DNA of 64,000 nucleotides from Candidatus Nitricoxidivorans perseverans (GCA_030246985.1 CP107246.1:124001-188000); one strand, 5' to 3'; positions 41,460 to 50,023 are shown, counted from the first letter of the stretch. Notes: generated by a model not told the origin, from the letters alone. Made by a program: numbers and translations.

Positions 41460-41846
41460 ATGAAAACCATTCATCTTCTCGCCACGGTCGTTCTTGGTTT
41501 TACGGGCAGCGCTTATGCCGCCGACAAGCATGATCACGGCCACGAACACGCCTCCCTGCATGGCGGCATCGTCACCGAGGTCAAGGATATGGATTACGAG
41601 TTCGTCGCCAAGCCCGACCGGCTGCAACTGCATCTGCGCGACCACGGCAAGGCGGTGGACGTATCCAAGGCCAGCGCCAAGGTAACGCTGCTGGCAGGAA
41701 CCGAAAAACAGGAAGTCGAACTCAAGCCGGCCGGCGACAAGCTGGAAGCTGTCGGCGCCTTCAAGGTGGCGGCTGGCGCCAAGGCGGTCGTGTTGGTAAG
41801 CCTACCCGGCAAGCCTGCTGCGACTGCGCGTTTTGTGTTGAAGTAA
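41460..41846 (+). CDS. secreted His-rich metal-binding protein
   Basis: A 128-residue periplasmic protein with a signal peptide ending SAYA and a mature start DKHDHGHEHASLHGG, a clear His-rich metal site. The rest is a beta sandwich-like strand pattern. It follows czcA by 36 nt with an AAAGGAAA site. A metal buffer or chaperone for the pump is inferred. Confidence 0.68.
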   Translation: MKTIHLLATVVLGFTGSAYAADKHDHGHEHASLHGGIVTEVKDMDYEFVAKPDRLQLHLRDHGKAVDVSKASAKVTLLAGTEKQEVELKPAGDKLEAVGAFKVAAGAKAVVLVSLPGKPAATARFVLK

Positions 41847-41860
41847 AGGAGGGAACCGCC

Positions 41861-42229
41861 ATGAATTCAAAACTGATTCTCTTGGCAGCCAGCACTATCG
41901 TCCTGGCTGCCTGCACATCGACCGGTTCAATGAAATCGGGAAATGACACCTTCTCGGCTGTCGTGACCCGAAATCTATTTGACCCCGACAGAATCGCGGT
42001 GACCCTCAACGGAAAGGTTTATCGAGGCGACTGGCAGCTGGGGCCGCCTGCGAAAGACGAGACACAAGGCGCGACCTACCGGCATAGAACGCATATGCAC
42101 ACGGTCAGACATACGCTGAAAGCCGACGATAGTTCGACAATGGAGTGTCAGTGGAAAACGCATCTTAATGCCGCCGATGGTTTGTGTACTACCAATGGCA
42201 AAGAATACTCAATAGTCATCAAAAAATGA
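41861..42229 (+). CDS. putative lipoprotein
   Basis: A 122-residue protein with a lipobox LAAC at residues 16-19. The mature part includes a motif-poor region with HRTHMHTVRH, which could touch metal. It lies 14 nt after the His-rich protein gene with AGGAGGG upstream, so it belongs to the czc unit. Function unknown. Confidence 0.6.
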   Translation: MNSKLILLAASTIVLAACTSTGSMKSGNDTFSAVVTRNLFDPDRIAVTLNGKVYRGDWQLGPPAKDETQGATYRHRTHMHTVRHTLKADDSSTMECQWKTHLNAADGLCTTNGKEYSIVIKK

Positions 42230-42272
42230 TCAAGTCGCCAATCAGCCATCTCGCCATGTAAGACTCCATACG

Positions 42273-43169
42273 ATGAACGAAACACAGCCAGGTACCTGTG
42301 GTTGCCGATGCAACGCCGAAATGGCAGCTACCGCATCGACGAATGCAGTGATTGGCGCTGCCATTCAGGGGCCGATCTGTCGCTCTGTCTTCCATATTCC
42401 AGGGATGGACTGCCCGTCCGAGGAGCAGATGATTCGTCTTAGCCTCGCGGATGCGCAAGTCGCATCCATGGCTTTTGATTTGCCTGGGCGGACCCTTGTC
42501 ATTGACCACGGCGGCTCATCTGATGACCTGTTGCGCCATTTGGAACCGCTGGGCTATGGTGCAAGACTCAAAGAATCAAGGCCGCTCCTGGCAGAAGATG
42601 CCGCCATGGGTGTTACGGATGATGCTGCGGAATCGCGGGTGCTCTGGATATTGCTGGCCATCAATGCGGCGATGTTCGTCATCGAAATGATTGCCGGCTG
42701 GAGAGCGAGTTCCGCTGGCTTGATCGCCGATGCGGCGGACATGCTGACCGATGCGGCTGTCTATGGGGTGGCGCTTTATGCAGTGGGACGTGATGCCAAA
42801 GACAAGCTGACTGCCGCCAAGCTCGCGGGACTTCTGCAACTCCTCCTCGCCTTGGGGGCTTTGACTGAAACTGGCCGCAGAGTCATGGCAGGAAGTTCTC
42901 CCGAAGGGGTAGCGATGATCGGCATATCCTTGTTGGCTCTAGCAGCAAACGTCACCTGCCTGGCGCTCATCTCCCATCACCGCGAAGGAGGCGTCCATAT
43001 GCGCGCCAGTTACATCTTCACCGCCAACGACGTGCTGGCTAACTTGGGTGTTATCGTCGCCGGGCTTGCGGTAACATGGACAGCCAGTCCCGTGCCTGAC
43101 TGGGCGATCGGAGCGGTGATCGGCATCATGGTTCTGGTTGGTGCCGTGAGGATTTTGAGATTGAAATAG
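42273..43169 (+). CDS. CDF-type transporter with N-terminal HMA-like metal domain
   Basis: A 298-residue protein. Residues about 38-102 look like a heavy-metal-associated domain (FHIPGMDCPSEEQ with one Cys of the usual pair). Residues about 120-298 are a CDF-like membrane part (LIADAADMLTDAAVYGVALY, HMRASYIFTANDVLANLGVI). A further Cys cluster (GTCGCRCN) is near the N-terminus. It probably exports Zn, Co or Cd alongside Czc. Confidence 0.75.
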   Translation: MNETQPGTCGCRCNAEMAATASTNAVIGAAIQGPICRSVFHIPGMDCPSEEQMIRLSLADAQVASMAFDLPGRTLVIDHGGSSDDLLRHLEPLGYGARLKESRPLLAEDAAMGVTDDAAESRVLWILLAINAAMFVIEMIAGWRASSAGLIADAADMLTDAAVYGVALYAVGRDAKDKLTAAKLAGLLQLLLALGALTETGRRVMAGSSPEGVAMIGISLLALAANVTCLALISHHREGGVHMRASYIFTANDVLANLGVIVAGLAVTWTASPVPDWAIGAVIGIMVLVGAVRILRLK

Positions 43170-43275
43170 CTGGCTGTTGCCCCAGCATCTTTGGATGCGG
43201 TGACCTGCGAGGCCTCGCAGATGCCATGGTCTGTTTTCTGTGTCATTCCTGCCGCTCATTTACTACTGGTTGTCT

Positions 43276-43320
43276 GGCCGCAAAGGCCGATTAGCACGTC
43301 TTGGGTATCCGGCAGGTTTC
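43276..43320 (+). repeat. diverged 45-nt repeat, right copy
   Basis: Same four blocks and spacing as 11596-11640; I count 33 of 45 positions identical. It lies about 310 nt upstream of another helix-turn-helix gene. Confidence 0.6.
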
Positions 43321-43493
43321 AAAGTGGAGCAGTCCCCTGAATGTCTATTGCTCAGATCGAGTGACGGTTATCACGTGACCATCTGCACTCATTCACCTAT
43401 GCAGTAGACCAACAGTCAAACCTCAATCTGGCCCAATGCTTGGATCCGTTGCTACGATTAGCAATTCTGGCAATAGACCGCATGTTGCGTTCA

Positions 43494-43543
43494 TGATAAT
43501 CCCCATTATCAAGAACGCCATTTTTCGGTGATAAATCCACCGA
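43494..43543 (+). promoter_or_regulatory. two small inverted repeats upstream of the HTH gene
   Basis: TGATAAT/ATTATCA (43494-43500, 43505-43511) and TCGGTG/CACCGA (43525-43530, 43538-43543). AT-rich, operator-like. The rest of 43170-43633 shows no gene. Confidence 0.4.
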
Positions 43544-43633
43544 TGAAACATCGACCTGCCAATGGCTACGATATATCAATCACTTACGCCTCTAGGCGAT
43601 GGTACATTCAAGCTCTATGAATGTTGATGGAGC

Positions 43634-44029
43634 ATGATGATGCTTGAGTTTCTGAGTACCGACGACATCGCACGGTTATGCAGCCTTACCCGCGAACAAG
43701 CGGAAAATCTGGTTTATAGCGGCGAACTCCAGGTCCTCGACGTGATGCCAGGTGAGGGGCGCGTACTTGCCAGTAGTCTCGTCGAATACCTTAATCGACA
43801 AGCGATGAAGAGTAGGGCAGGGGGTGTCATGTCGGACGATGATCTGACCGTGGCGCTGGCCAAGGCGATTGAGGATGACGAGGTTTTACGATGCCAACTG
43901 GCCAGCATGAGCCCCAGGTCAGGAACATTCGCGGAGATGCTCAAAAATGCCGCAACCGCAACCTCCCATGCATGCGACTCGAGTGCAGACAATGTGATTC
44001 CCTTCCCCAGCAGCGCCACTCGTCACTAA
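43634..44029 (+). CDS. helix-turn-helix (excisionase-like) protein
   Basis: A 131-residue protein. The first 55 residues fit an excisionase/MerR-like domain (FLSTDDIARLCSLTREQAEN and VLASSLVEYLNRQ). The rest is polar and of unknown role. The start may be the second ATG at 43637. It could regulate excision by the recombinase encoded 2.4 kb away, but that is inference. Confidence 0.6.
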   Translation: MMMLEFLSTDDIARLCSLTREQAENLVYSGELQVLDVMPGEGRVLASSLVEYLNRQAMKSRAGGVMSDDDLTVALAKAIEDDEVLRCQLASMSPRSGTFAEMLKNAATATSHACDSSADNVIPFPSSATRH

Positions 44030-44256
44030 GTTACCTGCAAGTCATCTGGAGGTGCATTTCGCTTTCATGGGACCTCGACCGTTTGTGCCAGGTACCGTAG
44101 AAGTGCCCAGAAAGTTTCCTGCAGGCTGAAATCAAAACCTGGAGGTAAAGTGGGTGCTCTGAAAGTCTCCTGTGAGCTACCAAGGGGGAATGAATGGCCT
44201 GATCGGCGCCTGTTGCTGGTCACAAAGTGCCTCAGCAGTATTTCAAATGCACCTTG

Positions 44257-44475
44257 TTATTGGCCAAGGGGACAGTAACCCCGCCTGGCCCGCAACTTCT
44301 GGACTCTCACAAACTCGCGCCTGGCTGACTCCTCGTCACGGAAGATCTGCCTTTTGATTCCGCCGCGCCTGTTCTGTAGCCCATACCATTGCCTGAACAA
44401 TACGAAATCGCCAAACAGATCCTGCTCCAGGATCAAGAGGTATCCCCGGCGTGCAGTGCGGAACTCAAATCGCAT
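44257..44475 (-). CDS. WGR-domain small protein
   Basis: A 72-residue protein that is almost entirely a WGR domain, named for its Trp-Gly-Arg core. Visible: GYLLILEQDLFGDFVLFRQW, YGLQNRRGG, and FRDEESARREFVRVQKLRARRGY. In this copy the core reads WYGLQNR. WGR domains occur in PARP proteins and as small plasmid proteins and may bind nucleic acid. The start overlaps the recombinase stop by 11 nt, so it is the last gene of the parM operon. Confidence 0.75.
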   Translation of the reverse strand: MRFEFRTARRGYLLILEQDLFGDFVLFRQWYGLQNRRGGIKRQIFRDEESARREFVRVQKLRARRGYCPLGQ

Positions 44476-46399
44476 GACTACCCTCCAGTTCGGTCAGCTC
44501 TTGCCATAGGCGCTCGTCGTCAGACTCGGTATAGATGCTGGTGGTTGCCAGACTGGCATGGCCAAGTAGTTTCTGAATGAGATTCGGCGGCATGCCAGCG
44601 GTCCCAAGGTGACTTCCACGTGTGTGCCGTAGCCAATGCACTGAGGCACGATCGAAATCCTTTGCCTCTTGGGTGTGCCCGTCTCTACGCAATGCGTCAG
44701 CGGCAGACTGGAACAACGTTCGCAGCGTCTTGTACAGGCTGCTTGGTGTTACAGCATCGATTCCATTCAGATTGGCGATCAGAGGTGTCTCGGGTAGATT
44801 GTCCAGAGGATCGGGGTTCAGCCCACGTTGGCTGAGGTATTGATGAAGAGCGGACAGGACACTGTCAGGCAAAGGAACCGCGCGCCACTTTCCTCCCTTG
44901 CCACGAACCTTGAGCATCCATCGTGCCCGGATGGAATTTCTGACCGGCATGGTGTAGAGCCTGCCAATCATGGCATCGACCAGTTCGGATAGCCGAAGGC
45001 CGGTGGCGTAGGCGAACGGCAACACAAAGCGCAGCCGTCGCGCTTGTGGATCGTCAGGCTTTGTTGCAAGGTGATCGTTCAGGAATTGCCACTGCGCCTC
45101 AGAAAATACTCTGGTCAGTTCCAAGTCTTCTGGCGCATCGGTTTGAGAGGCCGGTTTTTTCCCAACTACGTCCCACGGGTTGAAGGCGAAGTATTGGACC
45201 CGGACGAGCCATTCAAATAAGCTCGATACTATTGTCAGCGTGTGGCGCACACTTGACGCTGAAAGTGCCCCATCGAATGGCTTCCAGTTCGGACTGAAGC
45301 GTGGGGTGTTCCGCTTTCCTATCCAACTCTCCTGAGGAATTCTGTATGGCCATTGAGAGGGAACGGTACGGCCAAGCATCGATAGCCAGTCCCGGTAAGC
45401 GGTGCAGTCATCAACCTCCATATCAGCGAGTGCTTTCTGTCTTTCGATGACCGCCCATAGCAGGAGGCGTTCAGCTTCCTTACGGTAGGCACGCTCTGTG
45501 TTTGGGCTCCCGGCCTTCGTTGTCAGCCAGGATTGAATGGCATGGTGATCATTGATCGCATCAATTCGTGGTCGTCCAGGATAGCGATTGGACCCTGATT
45601 CTCCTGCGAGAGACGCGGGAACCTCCAGTGCCTCGATTGGCACGATGGCGGTTACTCGATCTCTTTGCTGGATCAGGCTGGGTGTCGACTGGGTACGTAC
45701 CGGTGCCAATGCGTGACCAGGTAGTGGCCCAAGCGTTTGCTCGTACCCCCGCAGCCAAGCAACGATTCTGGCCGCGCCTTTTTCGCCGAGTTTGGGTACG
45801 GTCAGCCACCAGCGGTATCCGCGCTCCCTGATGCGCTCGTGCATTGCGCCAATGGTGGAAATGCCAGCCAGAATCAATCTGTCGGCGACAGGTTTGTCGA
45901 ACCATGCAGAAACCAAATCATCCGGAACAGGTTCCGTGGCGAGCAGTTGCTCTATCCAGACCAAAGCCCCTAGTTGCTGCTCGAGGAGGCGGCGTCGCTG
46001 GCCAACCTTCTTGTCTGCCGCTTGGGGGAAAGTTTGCAGATATAGCTGGATCAGCTCGTCCTCGCGATAGAACCCTTCGGGATCATGCTCAACGCGAAAC
46101 TCCTCCAGCGCCGGATAGTCTTTCTGACAATCACGCTGTTCGCCGGCAAGATGCAGTTTCAGAAGCCGAGCCTCGCCCCAGCGACCATGCCGTAAAGCGG
46201 CCTGGCTAAGTGTGTCGCGCAACCATGTAAGCGTTGCCTTGGCCAGCCGAAGATCCAGACCTGTTTCAAGGTAGAGGTCGGCCAGAGATTTAATATCCAA
46301 CCCCTGCACCCATCCGCGATAGAACGCGAGATGATGCCGACCGACCTTGCGCTCAACCAAAGGCATGTTCTGTTGTCTCAGGTTAGACGCCGTCAGCAA
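44465..46399 (-). CDS. large tyrosine recombinase/integrase with helix-hairpin-helix N-region
   Basis: A 644-residue tyrosine-type recombinase. The C-terminal third has the catalytic set: ATGLRLSELVDAMIG (Arg I), HWLRHTRGSHLGT (His-X-X-Arg) and LLGHASLATTSIYTES (His and Tyr). A core-binding SAM-like domain precedes it. The N-terminal 300 residues resemble DUF3701-type extensions, including a helix-hairpin-helix stretch (VPKLGEKGAARIVAWL). It may start at 46366 (MPLVERKVGRHH). It is the likely integrase of this element, unusual in being in one operon with a ParM-type partition gene. Confidence 0.85.
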   Translation of the reverse strand: MLTASNLRQQNMPLVERKVGRHHLAFYRGWVQGLDIKSLADLYLETGLDLRLAKATLTWLRDTLSQAALRHGRWGEARLLKLHLAGEQRDCQKDYPALEEFRVEHDPEGFYREDELIQLYLQTFPQAADKKVGQRRRLLEQQLGALVWIEQLLATEPVPDDLVSAWFDKPVADRLILAGISTIGAMHERIRERGYRWWLTVPKLGEKGAARIVAWLRGYEQTLGPLPGHALAPVRTQSTPSLIQQRDRVTAIVPIEALEVPASLAGESGSNRYPGRPRIDAINDHHAIQSWLTTKAGSPNTERAYRKEAERLLLWAVIERQKALADMEVDDCTAYRDWLSMLGRTVPSQWPYRIPQESWIGKRNTPRFSPNWKPFDGALSASSVRHTLTIVSSLFEWLVRVQYFAFNPWDVVGKKPASQTDAPEDLELTRVFSEAQWQFLNDHLATKPDDPQARRLRFVLPFAYATGLRLSELVDAMIGRLYTMPVRNSIRARWMLKVRGKGGKWRAVPLPDSVLSALHQYLSQRGLNPDPLDNLPETPLIANLNGIDAVTPSSLYKTLRTLFQSAADALRRDGHTQEAKDFDRASVHWLRHTRGSHLGTAGMPPNLIQKLLGHASLATTSIYTESDDERLWQELTELEGSHAI

Positions 46400-46643
46400 G
46401 CGATCTTGCGAAGCTTACCGCCCGAGCGGAGCCAGACGGCGCAGCTTTATCCTGTACAGGATGCTCACTGCCAGAGGCAATTACTCTGGTCTGCACCCCG
46501 GTGCCAGATACGGCGGTCAAGCCAATGGCGGAAAGGGTACGTACTCGTTCAGCTCGAAGCCGTGATGGGACGGCTTTCAATGCTTTGTACAGCTCCGGGC
46601 TGGCCTCTTCTGTGACGGTCATGATGACGCGAAATCCGGTCAC
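46383..46643 (-). CDS. small protein in ParR/StbB position
   Basis: An 86-residue basic protein starting MTGFRVIMTVTEEASPELYK. Its ATG overlaps the parM stop (ATGA), and its 3' end overlaps the recombinase frame by 17 nt. In actin-type partition operons the gene after parM encodes the DNA-binding adaptor. Position and basic charge suggest the same here, but the sequence is not clearly ParR. Confidence 0.6.
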   Translation of the reverse strand: MTGFRVIMTVTEEASPELYKALKAVPSRLRAERVRTLSAIGLTAVSGTGVQTRVIASGSEHPVQDKAAPSGSARAVSFARSLADGV

Positions 46644-47614
46644 AAGGTGTTCCCCATCAGCCAGAAGCCGCGTGCATTCGAATACACCGCATCCTTGGGT
46701 GTGACTACCTTCAATTTATCGAATGTGTTCTGTACGGCATCGCGGAAGAAGGTTGCTCCTCCGCCAACGAGTACCACCAGGTCGGGCATCCTGCTCTCGA
46801 TGCGCAGCGACTTCTGGATAGCCTCCAGCACCACCGGGCCAACGGTCTGGGCAGCCTGTTCAATGTATGGCGCCAGGTCAACGCGTTGTCCGAGTACCAA
46901 TACCGTCGATTTTCCTGAACGTATGGCATTCTCAAGCGTCTCGGTGTTCACTGCGGATCCGTGATCCTTGGCGATCAGACGAGATGCCTCCTCCAGGACA
47001 ACCGATGAGGCATTGAGGCTGGTGCCTGACGACTGCCGATGCAGATCCTTGTGCGCAATGACCACCCAGTCGACTGAGAAGAAGCCGGGATCGATAACCA
47101 GGACTTGGGCATCCTCGATGTCTGCATCCTCCTGGGCGATGTAGTCGAGAAGCCCCCCGATGGGTTGCGGGACCACCTTTACGTTTTCAACGGTGACTGC
47201 TCGCTTGGGGGTGACCTGATGGGTTCCTTGCATTTGCTCAACCAAAACCTTTTTCCGGTTCTCGTCGAGGTACTGTGAGACAGGGAGGCCGGTAACAAGG
47301 GTGTCGATCCTGTCCATCTCAGACAGAAGCAATCCAGCGTGAAACAGTGCCTTATAGGAATGACTGGATGCGTAATCGGCATGCAGCGAGCGTGTCCACA
47401 TTTCCGCTCGGTCGGGCGATACACCAGCAACAAACTCCTCGTCCCCGACAAGGACGTGAAGAAAATCGGTCTGAACCTTTCCGTCGAAACGATTTCCGAA
47501 TCTGTCGGCCGGAGCTGCGCCTGCCGGGCGAAGAATTGTTTGCGGTTTATCGCCGCTCTTGCTGAAAGCGAGCTTGAGATTGGAGTAGCCGATATCGATG
47601 CCAAGGATGTTCAA
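46640..47614 (-). CDS. parM: ParM/StbA-type actin-like segregation protein
   Basis: A 324-residue actin-fold ATPase. The phosphate-1 loop is GIDIGYSNLKLAF, phosphate-2 VIDPGFFSVDWVV and the adenosine motif LVVLVGGGATFF. ParM filaments push plasmid copies apart. In an integrating element this suggests a replicating circular stage. It is the first gene of an operon with the small adaptor-like gene, the recombinase and the WGR gene. The palindrome array upstream (48041-48218) is a candidate centromere. Confidence 0.88.
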   Translation of the reverse strand: MNILGIDIGYSNLKLAFSKSGDKPQTILRPAGAAPADRFGNRFDGKVQTDFLHVLVGDEEFVAGVSPDRAEMWTRSLHADYASSHSYKALFHAGLLLSEMDRIDTLVTGLPVSQYLDENRKKVLVEQMQGTHQVTPKRAVTVENVKVVPQPIGGLLDYIAQEDADIEDAQVLVIDPGFFSVDWVVIAHKDLHRQSSGTSLNASSVVLEEASRLIAKDHGSAVNTETLENAIRSGKSTVLVLGQRVDLAPYIEQAAQTVGPVVLEAIQKSLRIESRMPDLVVLVGGGATFFRDAVQNTFDKLKVVTPKDAVYSNARGFWLMGNTL

Positions 47615-47792
47615 GATGACCTCCAGAGAACTTTGAGAGAACTGCGATTCGTATTTCCTGCGAGGCGAACTTTCAGGGAACTACCAGTGCACTCCTGGAA
47701 GACTTTCAAGCTTTGCCATGCAAGTTGTCCCTGCCTGATGACTGCCAGCGGACTGCTAGACAACTTAGCAGTGGCATGTCTCAAAACTGAGG

Positions 47793-47821
47793 CGAAAAGC
47801 ATCCAAAGTTGATGCTTTTCG
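47793..47821. promoter_or_regulatory. perfect 11-bp inverted repeat upstream of parM
   Basis: CGAAAAGCATC (47793-47803) and GATGCTTTTCG (47811-47821), 7-nt loop. Could be an operator or an attenuating hairpin in the parM leader. Confidence 0.5.
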
Positions 47822-48040
47822 AATCGGATTCAGGCAATCGCTTTGCTAGGCTGATCGATCGCTACTTAAGTCAGGCAGTACGGCTAAACGCAATTAAATA
47901 GGTGGGATGGCTTATGACGCATGGTCAATTCAGCATCAGGAAAGGGTAGGGCGGTGCCAGTACATTCTTCGTCAATGTGGGGGATCTGGAGAACCTTTAT
48001 CGCTCTTCATGCATTGACTGGTTTGGGCAGCAAAGGCGGT

Positions 48041-48218
48041 GCTTCTATAGAAGCGATTTGCCAGTACTTCGCTTCTATAGAAGCACCAAGCCCTTCATCG
48101 AATGCGTCCGGCAACCTTTCCAATCAACCCAAACACGTCTCTTCTATAGAAGCGATCGGGTACCGGATTGCTTCTATAGAAGCGAAGGAAATTCATCACG
48201 CAATATTTCATAGAAGCA
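48041..48218. repeat. array of GCTTCTATAGAAGC palindromes
   Basis: Full or near-full palindromes at 48041-48054, 48071-48084, 48140-48153 (first base changed) and 48170-48183; a partial site is near 48207-48218. Neighbouring pairs are exactly 30 bp apart, about three helix turns. They sit between the divergent parM and mobI-like operons. A partition centromere or a shared operator is likely. Confidence 0.85.
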
Positions 48219-48260
48219 ATTCGTGGTCGGATTGCTTAGTAGTAATAGGAGCTCGGCAGC

Positions 48261-48737
48261 ATGGAAAAACAAGACCCGTACATTGCGGCAAGAGATGCAT
48301 TGGAAGACCGCATGGAGGCCCTGCATGACCTGGCGTACGAAATCGTTATGAAGCATTGGGAGGCTGTCAGGTCCTACGAGCGCCAATCTCCTGGATGGGA
48401 AAACAGGAGCACCCTGCAACTGCGGTGTGACAAGAAGGGCAACTCGATCAGGATCGATTGGTGTGGATTGAAGTGGTACGGGTCGAAGAAGCTGGACAAC
48501 AGGAAGATGATCAGGATCACCATCACCAAGCCCCCTGGCAGCCACGGCTACCACCTGCCGAAGCTCTACGCGCATGCAAAGGAATGGGAAAAGCCGCTTA
48601 TCAAGGACACCGAGGAAAAGCTGAGTGCGATTCGGCGCGAAGCCAGTCACGTCATCAAGGCCATCATTGCCGTCCGTTACGCTGCCAAGGTGGCCTCAAG
48701 CGATGCCGCCACTCTGTTGAAGGAGGGTGCGGACTGA
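48261..48737 (+). CDS. MobI-like conjugative mobilisation protein
   Basis: A 158-residue protein. The middle (IRIDWCGLKWYGSKKLDNRK, KLYAHAKEWEKPLIKDTEEK) resembles, from memory, the MobI family needed for transfer of SXT/IncC-type elements. MobI proteins are thought to act at oriT, so the palindrome array just upstream could also be part of a transfer origin region. AGGAG lies 9 nt before the ATG. First of four coupled genes. Confidence 0.55.
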   Translation: MEKQDPYIAARDALEDRMEALHDLAYEIVMKHWEAVRSYERQSPGWENRSTLQLRCDKKGNSIRIDWCGLKWYGSKKLDNRKMIRITITKPPGSHGYHLPKLYAHAKEWEKPLIKDTEEKLSAIRREASHVIKAIIAVRYAAKVASSDAATLLKEGAD

Positions 48738-48961
48738 TGCCGCTGGAAAAGCCCAATTCTTACGACCATGCTCGATTGGCCGTAATGACCGATCCCTCCG
48801 TCAGGACGTGGGTCAAAAGCGCGTTAAAAGACCTTGAAGCGCGAGATCCCGTGGATGCCGCTAACGATGCAGACCTGGTGGCCAAGCTAATGGCCTTACG
48901 CAGTACTGAAGCCCTGAATCGATGGCGAAATGGGGGCGGCTGTGAAATGAGTACGAAATGA
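48737..48961 (+). CDS. hypothetical protein, 74 residues
   Basis: ATGA-type overlap with the mobI-like gene and with the next gene. The product begins MPLEKPNSYDHARLAVMTDP and is helical and soluble. No family is recognised. Confidence 0.55.
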   Translation: MPLEKPNSYDHARLAVMTDPSVRTWVKSALKDLEARDPVDAANDADLVAKLMALRSTEALNRWRNGGGCEMSTK

Positions 48962-49437
48962 CAGTTACCTCAAGCATGAAAGCCAAGGCACTTATACCGA
49001 TCGCAGCATTTGCCGGCGCTGTGGTGGCAGGGTGGGTATATGACATCAAGGCGGCAAGGTATGCAGCCCAGTTCTACGTAGCGTTCAGCCTGCTCCTGTC
49101 CCCAATGCTGTTTAGGGAGTCCACTCTGAGGTGGATGGCGGAAACTGGAGAAATATGGCCCCTATGGCTCCAGATTTCAATTGGAACCGTGCTTGGCGCA
49201 TTCATGGTGTGGGTGGGAGCCTACACGGAAGCTGCAGGCTGGATCGTGTCACTAATAATTGCGAGGATGGCATACCTTGATGCCAACACTCTGGCAAATG
49301 GTGGTACCCAAGAACCACAACCCATGAGCAGGCAGGTGAGGCGCAGAATCAAACGAAAGACACAAGCCAAGCATCGCGGTTACAGCAATTCAGGTGTCCA
49401 ACGAAAGCGCGAAATGTCTGACGAGGATTGCAAATGA
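48958..49437 (+). CDS. hypothetical membrane protein
   Basis: A 159-residue protein with three or four membrane helices (about 10-30, 42-60, 72-92, 95-110) and a basic C-terminal tail (SRQVRRRIKRKTQAKHRGY). Coupled by overlaps on both sides. It could be a small conjugation-related membrane protein; no motif proves it. Confidence 0.6.
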   Translation: MTVTSSMKAKALIPIAAFAGAVVAGWVYDIKAARYAAQFYVAFSLLLSPMLFRESTLRWMAETGEIWPLWLQISIGTVLGAFMVWVGAYTEAAGWIVSLIIARMAYLDANTLANGGTQEPQPMSRQVRRRIKRKTQAKHRGYSNSGVQRKREMSDEDCK

Positions 49438-49751
49438 GTGCCTACGATCTGATTGATGCGAGCACGCCGGATGGGCGGATAAAGATCGCACAGTACGAAC
49501 AGGAACAGGCCGAGAAGATCAAACGTGGCCAACAGCTGTACGCCAAGATCAAGCGTAGCAGCAAGTACTGCTACCAGAATGACCTGGCAATAGCTGATCC
49601 GAAGCGTTGGGGAGGTTTTCCATTTCCAGTTTTCGTTGAGGCTGGAGATCCCATGGGGTATATCGTCCAAGGTGGGCCCGGTGGTCAATACCGCCTCAGC
49701 GATGTGAGGCTGTACGTGATAGAAAATGGTCGCGAATTGAAAATTTTGTGA
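49434..49751 (+). CDS. hypothetical protein, 105 residues
   Basis: Overlaps the previous stop (ATGA). The product has a helical, charged N-terminus (KIAQYEQEQAEKIKRGQQLY) and a strand-rich end. No family is recognised. Last gene of the mobI-like operon. Confidence 0.55.
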   Translation: MSAYDLIDASTPDGRIKIAQYEQEQAEKIKRGQQLYAKIKRSSKYCYQNDLAIADPKRWGGFPFPVFVEAGDPMGYIVQGGPGGQYRLSDVRLYVIENGRELKIL

Positions 49752-49896
49752 AGACACACCCAATGCCTTCAGATGTTGTCGAACGTACTGCGCATGGCTG
49801 ATCATTCTAGGAGGGCATGATGCATTTTCCTTATCTCCCTCCTCCAGTGGTATCGCTTCCCGTGGCCGGGGAACTCGATCATATTTGGTCACCAAT

Positions 49897-49916
49897 AGTC
49901 GGCGTTGGCGGGACGG
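49897..49916 (+). repeat. short intergenic repeat, copy 3
   Basis: AGTCGGCGTTGGCGGGACGG differs from copies 1 and 2 by a single C to T. It lies between the mobI-like operon and the toxin-antitoxin pair. Confidence 0.65.
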
Positions 49917-50023
49917 CAACAGCGACACGGGATCGGTAACCAGCGGATGAGAAATGACTTTACTAACGTCGTTTATGGTGTTTAACTTCTTCAGTGTTAA
50001 GTGACATTAAAGGCGTTATTATC

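Noticed and set aside
48041-48218. Palindrome array as a CRISPR or replication iteron set
   Set aside because: Repeat units are 14-bp palindromes with irregular and short spacers, not CRISPR-like. No replication initiator gene is adjacent, so an origin is not supported.
47921-48328. Open frames with repeated FYRS/ASIEA peptides near 48.0-48.3 kb
   Set aside because: The peptide repeats come from the palindromic DNA array read in several frames. There is no ribosome site, and the DNA palindromes are the simpler explanation.
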